NCBI GenBank assembly: GCA_032158295.1
Contig: CM063256.1
Location: 11,318,953-11,382,952 of the forward strand
Direction: 5' to 3'
Length of the DNA: 64,000 nucleotides
From: Pycnopodia helianthoides
Taxonomy: Eukaryota; Echinodermata; Asteroidea; Forcipulatida; Asteriidae
Shown: piece by piece, positions 59,190-64,000 of the stretch
How the letters are laid out: every line of letters starts with the position of its first letter
Position numbering within the stretch: position 1 is the stretch's first letter
The notes under the pieces: generated by a model
What the model saw: the letters and a program-made list of their open reading frames with translations, nothing else
The model's database searches: none
What the model was told of the DNA's origin: nothing
Program-made: the position numbers and the translations under genes

Positions 59190-60440
59190 GGAAGTATGGC
59201 GTGGCGAGATGGTACACCCATGGAAACGAGGTTGCAAAGACCTTCGTTATTGTGCCGCGATTATGTCAAGCTCACTGTATGCAATGACATCATTAATGTT
59301 GATCTTCTCATTATTTACATCAAGGAGAATAATGTTTAACATTTCTAATTCGATTTGGTCTTATTAATTTCTAATTGGGAAAAAATCATAAGCAAGAAGA
59401 AGAAAAAAGTCACACAAAGGAACAAACAAGACCGCCAAACAAGTGTGCAGTTCTATCTTCCATGTAACGTTTTATTTTGTAATCCATAGGATTTACATAT
59501 TATGGCGATACGCCAACACATGTAACTTTTTGCTTTTGAAATATATATCCCTTATGAAGAGATGTTCATTAATTTCGTTCGCAACTGTTTTGTTTTCGTA
59601 AAAATAAACTCATCAATATATTATAAATAAAGGTTTAATTCGGCTTCACTAAATATACCTTAGTCTATTACAAATAGCCAGCGCCACAAAGATGTAGGGC
59701 TCATAAATAGAAACTGTGTATACAAAATGTATACTAAACAGGATTTATGTTAAAAAAAAAACACACTTTTTTCCACTGGAACTTAACGTAGTGAAAATAC
59801 TATAATTATATTAAAATATCCCAAATAATCAATATATAAAATAACACGGAAGAGATACAATAATTATATAAATAAAATACTTCAAGGTTTAAAAAAAAAA
59901 AATAGTGGCTCGGGAACGGAATGCCTTTACCACAAAATGTATATAAATCTATATTAAAACAGTAATGAGCAAATTAAAGTAGTTCTCGAGTTAGTTATTC
60001 TTAAATAACCCATAATTGTGTAGTGAATTGTTACTTTATACAAACTTAATAGTGAGAAATTAATTTCCCCAAACTTAATTTTATTTCAGTTTCCCGAATC
60101 GGAAATACGCCCGTGTACATAAACGTTATTGGCGGTAATTTAATTCCGCAACCAGCTTAACTTGGTGACATTTTCTTAGAATGTTTGTCTTGTGTATTTA
60201 TTGACAACAAAGGGATTTGAATGAATGTGAATTTGATACTCAAATGAATAAATTGTTACTGGAGAAACAAATCCATAGGATTGACTTTTCAGTGATACAC
60301 CGTATCTTACTTAATATTGGTTTGAAAGCTTTCCCCCTTGGGGAAACTGTTAACTTCTGCAACATCGCCGTCATAAGTGTAAGAAAAATCTGTACATAGC
60401 TAAAACATTTATATAACTATTAATAAATACAGTAAAACTT
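59190..60440. repeat. 3' flank of G7, duplicated at 62985-63950
   Basis: Long similarity with the DNA downstream of G8. Shared blocks include TGGCGTGGCGAGAT.GTACAC, CCATGGAAACGAGGTTGCAA, GGAACAAACAAGACCGCC, GTGTGCAGTTCTATCTTCC, TTATGAAGAGATGTTCAT and AAATAGAAACTGTGTATACA. AT-rich. No gene recognised. Confidence 0.8.
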
Positions 60441-60715
60441 TTAAAGTTACCTTTACATGAATAGAACTGTAAGTGATTTAGTCGAACAACTTTCGTTCGT
60501 ACAAATAAATGTTGCAACTATACTTAAACTATAATATTTATATTACTATAAAAAAATACATCGAGACTTAGAAATCTACCTTTACATAAATAGAACGGTA
60601 ATTAAATTAGTTTCACGACTTTCGTTCGTACAAATAAATGTAGCGATATAGAAATTTACATTCACATAAATAGAACTGTTATTTAATTAGCTGAATAACT
60701 TTATAAATAAGGTAA
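60441..60715. repeat. Imperfect tandem repeat in the G7 3' flank
   Basis: Three units of the type CCTTTACATAAATAGAACTG then TTAGT.GAACAACTTTCGTT and CGTACAAATAAATG. One unit is present downstream of G5 (about 45160-45215) and one in the G6 flank. Confidence 0.65.
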
Positions 60716-60757
60716 ACAACGAAGTCGGAGTTATGACAAATTCTTAAATGTAACTGT

Positions 60758-61381
60758 TCAACCATCGATGCCTGCGGGTCGGTTGGCAGAGCTAACCTTT
60801 CGCATACAGGTGCACGCTACTGGTACCGTATACCACTCCAAATCATACTTCAAGACGCCTTCTACACAGCCATTTTTCTTCAACACTGCCATATTGTACA
60901 CGACCTCTCTGCATTCTAAGTCAGGTGATTCTTCGCCAGTGTAGGGATCTAGACAGCCCTGGCAGCGACACACAGCCTTTTGGATGATGCTTGGGTACCG
61001 GTCGGCATCGTGGTCATCAACGTAGGTCCACGGGCAGGTTGCTGCCCTACTGGTGCTCCAATCTTCCTGTACCTCATGCTCGGTCGGAAAGGTGGTCGAA
61101 GTTGCTACATCTGGGATAATTGTTTGCCGTTGTTGGAAGTCTTCGTTTGGAAGTATCCAAAAGGCAGACTTGTTTGGGTGTGAACAGTTGGATGCCAATA
61201 CCTGTACACCGCTTTGAGCTGTGTGTTCTTCTTCGGATGGAGCGGGCATCGGGTTGGCCAGTGCCGGTGACGATACGGCTAGAATGAATACGACAAACCC
61301 GCTCAGAGTTACGAGGGATTGCAACCCTAGAAACGAACACCTGACGACCATCTGGCAGCACGAGGACGATTGAAGTGCCAT
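60758..61381 (-). CDS. IL-17 family cytokine G7 with one Cys lost
   Basis: Single-exon gene for a 207-residue secreted IL-17 protein, nearly identical to G5 in the signal peptide and core. It has MALQSSSCCQMVV, the hydrophobic SLVTLSGFVVFILAVSSPA with cleavage near LAN|PMP, and sequons NCS and NKS. The core is CPWTYV, DDHDADRYP, CRCQGCL, a Cys before VVYNMAVLKK, NGCVEG and ACTCM, with tail SSANRPAGIDG. Residue 98 is Phe (TTT) where G5 and G6 have Cys (TGT) in TTCPAEHE. This Cys normally opens the domain, so one disulphide partner may be unpaired. Everything else looks functional, including the promoter, and there is no stop or frameshift. Confidence 0.93.
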   Translation of the reverse strand: MALQSSSCCQMVVRCSFLGLQSLVTLSGFVVFILAVSSPALANPMPAPSEEEHTAQSGVQVLASNCSHPNKSAFWILPNEDFQQRQTIIPDVATSTTFPTEHEVQEDWSTSRAATCPWTYVDDHDADRYPSIIQKAVCRCQGCLDPYTGEESPDLECREVVYNMAVLKKNGCVEGVLKYDLEWYTVPVACTCMRKVSSANRPAGIDG

Positions 61382-61541
61382 TTTGCTGCAGCTGAAGGGT
61401 TTCTTGAAATAGAGTATGTTTTCACAGCTTTTCCTCTCACTTAACGCTGTTCTTGCAGATTGTCTGGAATCAGTATTTCATTAGGTCTCAAAGCAAATGA
61501 TTTCGAATCGATTGTGCTGTTCCTCGTTGCAGTGACTGTCA

Positions 61542-61548
61542 TTTTATG
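61542..61548 (-). promoter_or_regulatory. TATA-like element of G7
   Basis: CATAAAA on the minus strand, in the same context and at about the same distance from the ATG as in G6. Identity with the G6 upstream region extends to about 61670. Confidence 0.55.
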
Positions 61549-61669
61549 CTTTTTGTCGACCGAAAGTGAACTCCGAAATCATGAAAATAGACGATGATAT
61601 ATTATTGTCCCTCTACACAGCCTTATTAGTCCCGCCGAAATCCGTGTTGGAAACCATTTTGCTTAAATT

Positions 61670-61964
61670 TACCTTAGTTACTAATAAAATGTTTAAACAG
61701 TTATAAACAATATAAGTTTGTAAAGTTTCCTGTTTATTTTTTATTAGGTCATTGAAAAGCCAATAATCAAATATATATCATTTTTTTGGTTTTTACAAAA
61801 AGCCTGTTTATACATTTTTTACGCACAGTTTCTTTTTATAGGCCCTACATCCTAGTAGTGTCAGATAGCCTATATGATATTCACATACATAAAATAAAAA
61901 AGAGAGAAGGAAACGCTAACATTGGGCCTCGGAAATCCATATAAGGAGACACAATTAGACCTAC
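61670..61964. other. Upstream flank of G7
   Basis: AT-rich. Near 61885-61950 it matches the ends of the duplicated segments at 47890 and 54115. No gene recognised. Confidence 0.4.
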
Positions 61965-62984
61965 AGTGGAGTAGCGGGCACAGGAGGCAATAACCCACCC
62001 CCTACTCAGAACCCTTGACCCCTCCCCCCCTCTTGCCCCCAAATGGGATCTGAAACACATGAAATAGACCCGTCAATTATCTGACCGCGCTTTCTCCCCC
62101 CCCCCTACGAAATGAACATTTCTAGTTACACCAACTGCATTATAGGATCACCCTACCCCTTTTGCAAGTGATACAAAAACGGTGGCCTATTCTCCTACAG
62201 TAAAATAGCAATGGTGAACCTATGGCTGAACAAAGTGATCATAAAAACAACAAAAGCAATTATAAGACCCGCGCATCCAGCTTGACAATAAAAACAAATG
62301 GTGGGCAAATGTTATTTTGATAATTCGACATCACAGGGGCGGGGGGGGGGATTGTATCGACTTTTCAAAAACAACTTTCTCTTTTTTTTAACGGATATAC
62401 GTTTGTGTACCTTCCTAACGCCTCCTTCAATTTCCATATTGATTGTAAAAAGTCATTACTGATTGTCATTAAACTGGCCCAAATCGTATCCTTTTATAAT
62501 TTCATACAATTCTACCTCATGCGGACGTCTTTCACACAAACGATATAAACAAACACAATCACAAGGGATGAAACATTGATGATAAGTTGGGGATGGATTT
62601 TTTTCCCCAGAAATATAAAATTCAATATAAAGCTCATTTCATCCGCAAGTATACGTTGACAGACTTCCCCATGGAGTAGTCGTGTGTTTGGCCAACCGAT
62701 TAGGTCCCAAAGATAAATTCTAAAGACTGTGGTGCTCCACATGGATTTTGTGTACTACGTCTATGGAAGGATGTTAACTACAGGGACAAATGACACAATA
62801 AAATATGTCTGCACAGGGTTGTAAGAGATATAATGCGTGTGCTACCAAAAACAAAAGCACACACATTAGTCTCTTATAAAAAGGTTCAAACAACTTTCTG
62901 TCTTTTTTTAATGTCAAACTTTTTGCCAGTTATATTTGTGACCCTGAAAGCCACCCATAGAAGGTGCTGGACAAAATTCTTGCG
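61965..62984. repeat. Duplicated segments (pair with 56286-56860 and 57905-58205)
   Basis: Collinear, shorter version of the DNA at 56286-58205, without the hAT-like element on its left and without the 1-kb segment 56861-57904. G run at about 62341-62350. No gene recognised. Confidence 0.7.
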
Positions 62985-63952
62985 AATAAAGGAAAATGTT
63001 AATAAACTCACGCTGGAAGCATGGCGTGGCGAGATTGTACACCCATGGAAACGAGGTTGCAAAGACCTTCATTAAAATGTGCCACGATTATGTCAAGCTC
63101 ACTGTATGCAATGACATCACTAATGTTGATCTTCTCATTATTTACATCAAGGGGAATAATGTTTACCATTTCCGCTTCGATTTGGGCTTAATAATTTGAA
63201 TTGAGAAAAATTATAAACGAGGGGGGAAAATCACGCAAAGGAACAAACAAGACCGCCAAACCAGTGTGCAGTTCTATCTTCCGCGTAATATTTTATTTTA
63301 TAATCCATAGGATTTACCTAATGGCGATACGCCAACACAACTTTTTGCTTTTGAAATAAATATCCCTTATGAAGAGATGTTCATTAATTTCATTTTGTAA
63401 CTGTTTCGTTTTCGAATATTAAATAAATTCATATATATAATTATTATAAAAAAGGTTTAATTCGGACTCAATAAATATACTTTATTCTATTACAAATAAC
63501 CAGCTCCACTAGTAACTTTTTGCGTTTGAAATATATATCGCTTAAGAAGAGATGTTCATCAATTTCATTTGCAACTGTTTTGTTTTCGTAAAAATAAACT
63601 CATCAATATATTATAAATAAAGGTTTAATTCGGCTTCACTAAATATGCTTTAGTCTATTACAAATAGCTAGCGCCACAAAGATGAAGGGCCAATAAATAG
63701 AAACTGTGTATACAAAATGTATACTAAACAGGATTTATGTTTAAAAGAACAAAACTATTTCAACGTAATAATATTTCTATATAAGCATCACAAAATAATA
63801 AATACATAAAATAATACGCAGAGATACAGAAATTAATAATAAAAAAAATACTTCAAAGTGTAACAAATACAATGATTCGAGAAAGGAATGCTTTTTCACC
63901 ACAAAATACATGTACAATTAAGTTAATTATGCAATTAACTAGAGTACTTAGA
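62985..63952. repeat. 3' flank of G8, duplicated at 59190-60440
   Basis: Matches the G7 3' flank. It contains its own extra tandem copy of about 170 bp: AACTTTTTGCTTTTGAAATA to TCTATTACAAATAACCAGC (from 63339) is repeated from 63512 to about 63680. Confidence 0.8.
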
Positions 63953-64000
63953 CTATATCATGCCTGGGGGTCGGATGGCAGAGCTAACCTTTCGCATACA
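63953..64000 (-). CDS. IL-17 family cytokine G8 (C-terminal end only)
   Basis: The last 15 codons and stop (TAG at 63955-63953) of an IL-17 gene on the minus strand, which runs off the right edge. The peptide CMRKVSSAIRPPGMI matches the ends of G5 and G7, with Ile in place of Asn in the NRPP motif. The flanking DNA also matches the G7 3' flank, so this is a tandem neighbour of G7. Confidence 0.85.
   Translation of the reverse strand, partial: CMRKVSSAIRPPGMI

Overview
The window looks like a piece of an animal nuclear genome. It has short, intron-containing, relatively GC-rich exons set in AT-rich DNA full of small transposons, SINE-like elements and minisatellites. The only host genes I can support are interleukin-17 (IL-17) family cytokines, at least eight of them. 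A large IL-17 family is known in echinoderms, and the repeat landscape (TTAA-flanked MITEs, a Penelope-like retroelement end, tRNA-derived SINEs) fits an echinoderm. I favour a sea star, but that is inference and not proven by any marker gene here.

Layout of the IL-17 genes: G1 (509-1021, +, first exon probably off the left edge); G2 (12590-14927, -, a three-codon first exon plus a main exon); G3 (26180-30978, +, two coding exons split inside the cystine-knot domain); G4 (38808-39515, -, divergent, with a candidate tiny first exon near 43960); G5 (45838-46467, -, intronless ORF); G6 (49865-50458, +, tail cut short by an insertion); G7 (60758-61381, -, one conserved Cys replaced by Phe); G8 (63953-64000, -, only the last codons lie inside the window). 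G5, G6 and G7 are close paralogues, and the visible end of G8 resembles them. G1 to G4 are older, divergent members. Most members end in a shared Asn-Arg-Pro-Pro-like tail.

The right third (45-64 kb) is built from duplicated segments. Blocks next to G5, G6, G7 and G8 can be aligned with each other, and several mobile elements are present in one copy and missing from the other. This dates those insertions after the duplication and gives natural empty sites. G6 and G7 are an inverted pair that share promoter, coding region and 3' flank.

Between the genes, the left and middle parts hold a 24-bp, a 43-bp and a 50-bp minisatellite, G-rich arrays, long TA and GA microsatellites, and several families of short inverted-repeat elements. 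These include TTAA-flanked families related to one another, a 9-bp-TSD foldback element and two hAT-like elements with exact 8-bp duplications. There are also tRNA-like SINE relics, a Penelope-like 3' end with a GIY-YIG remnant, and a possible DIRS-type fragment. No rRNA, intact tRNA, CRISPR or prokaryotic feature was seen.

Functionally, the window reads as a secreted-cytokine locus that has grown by local duplication and inversion, with mobile elements trimming, separating and decorating the copies.
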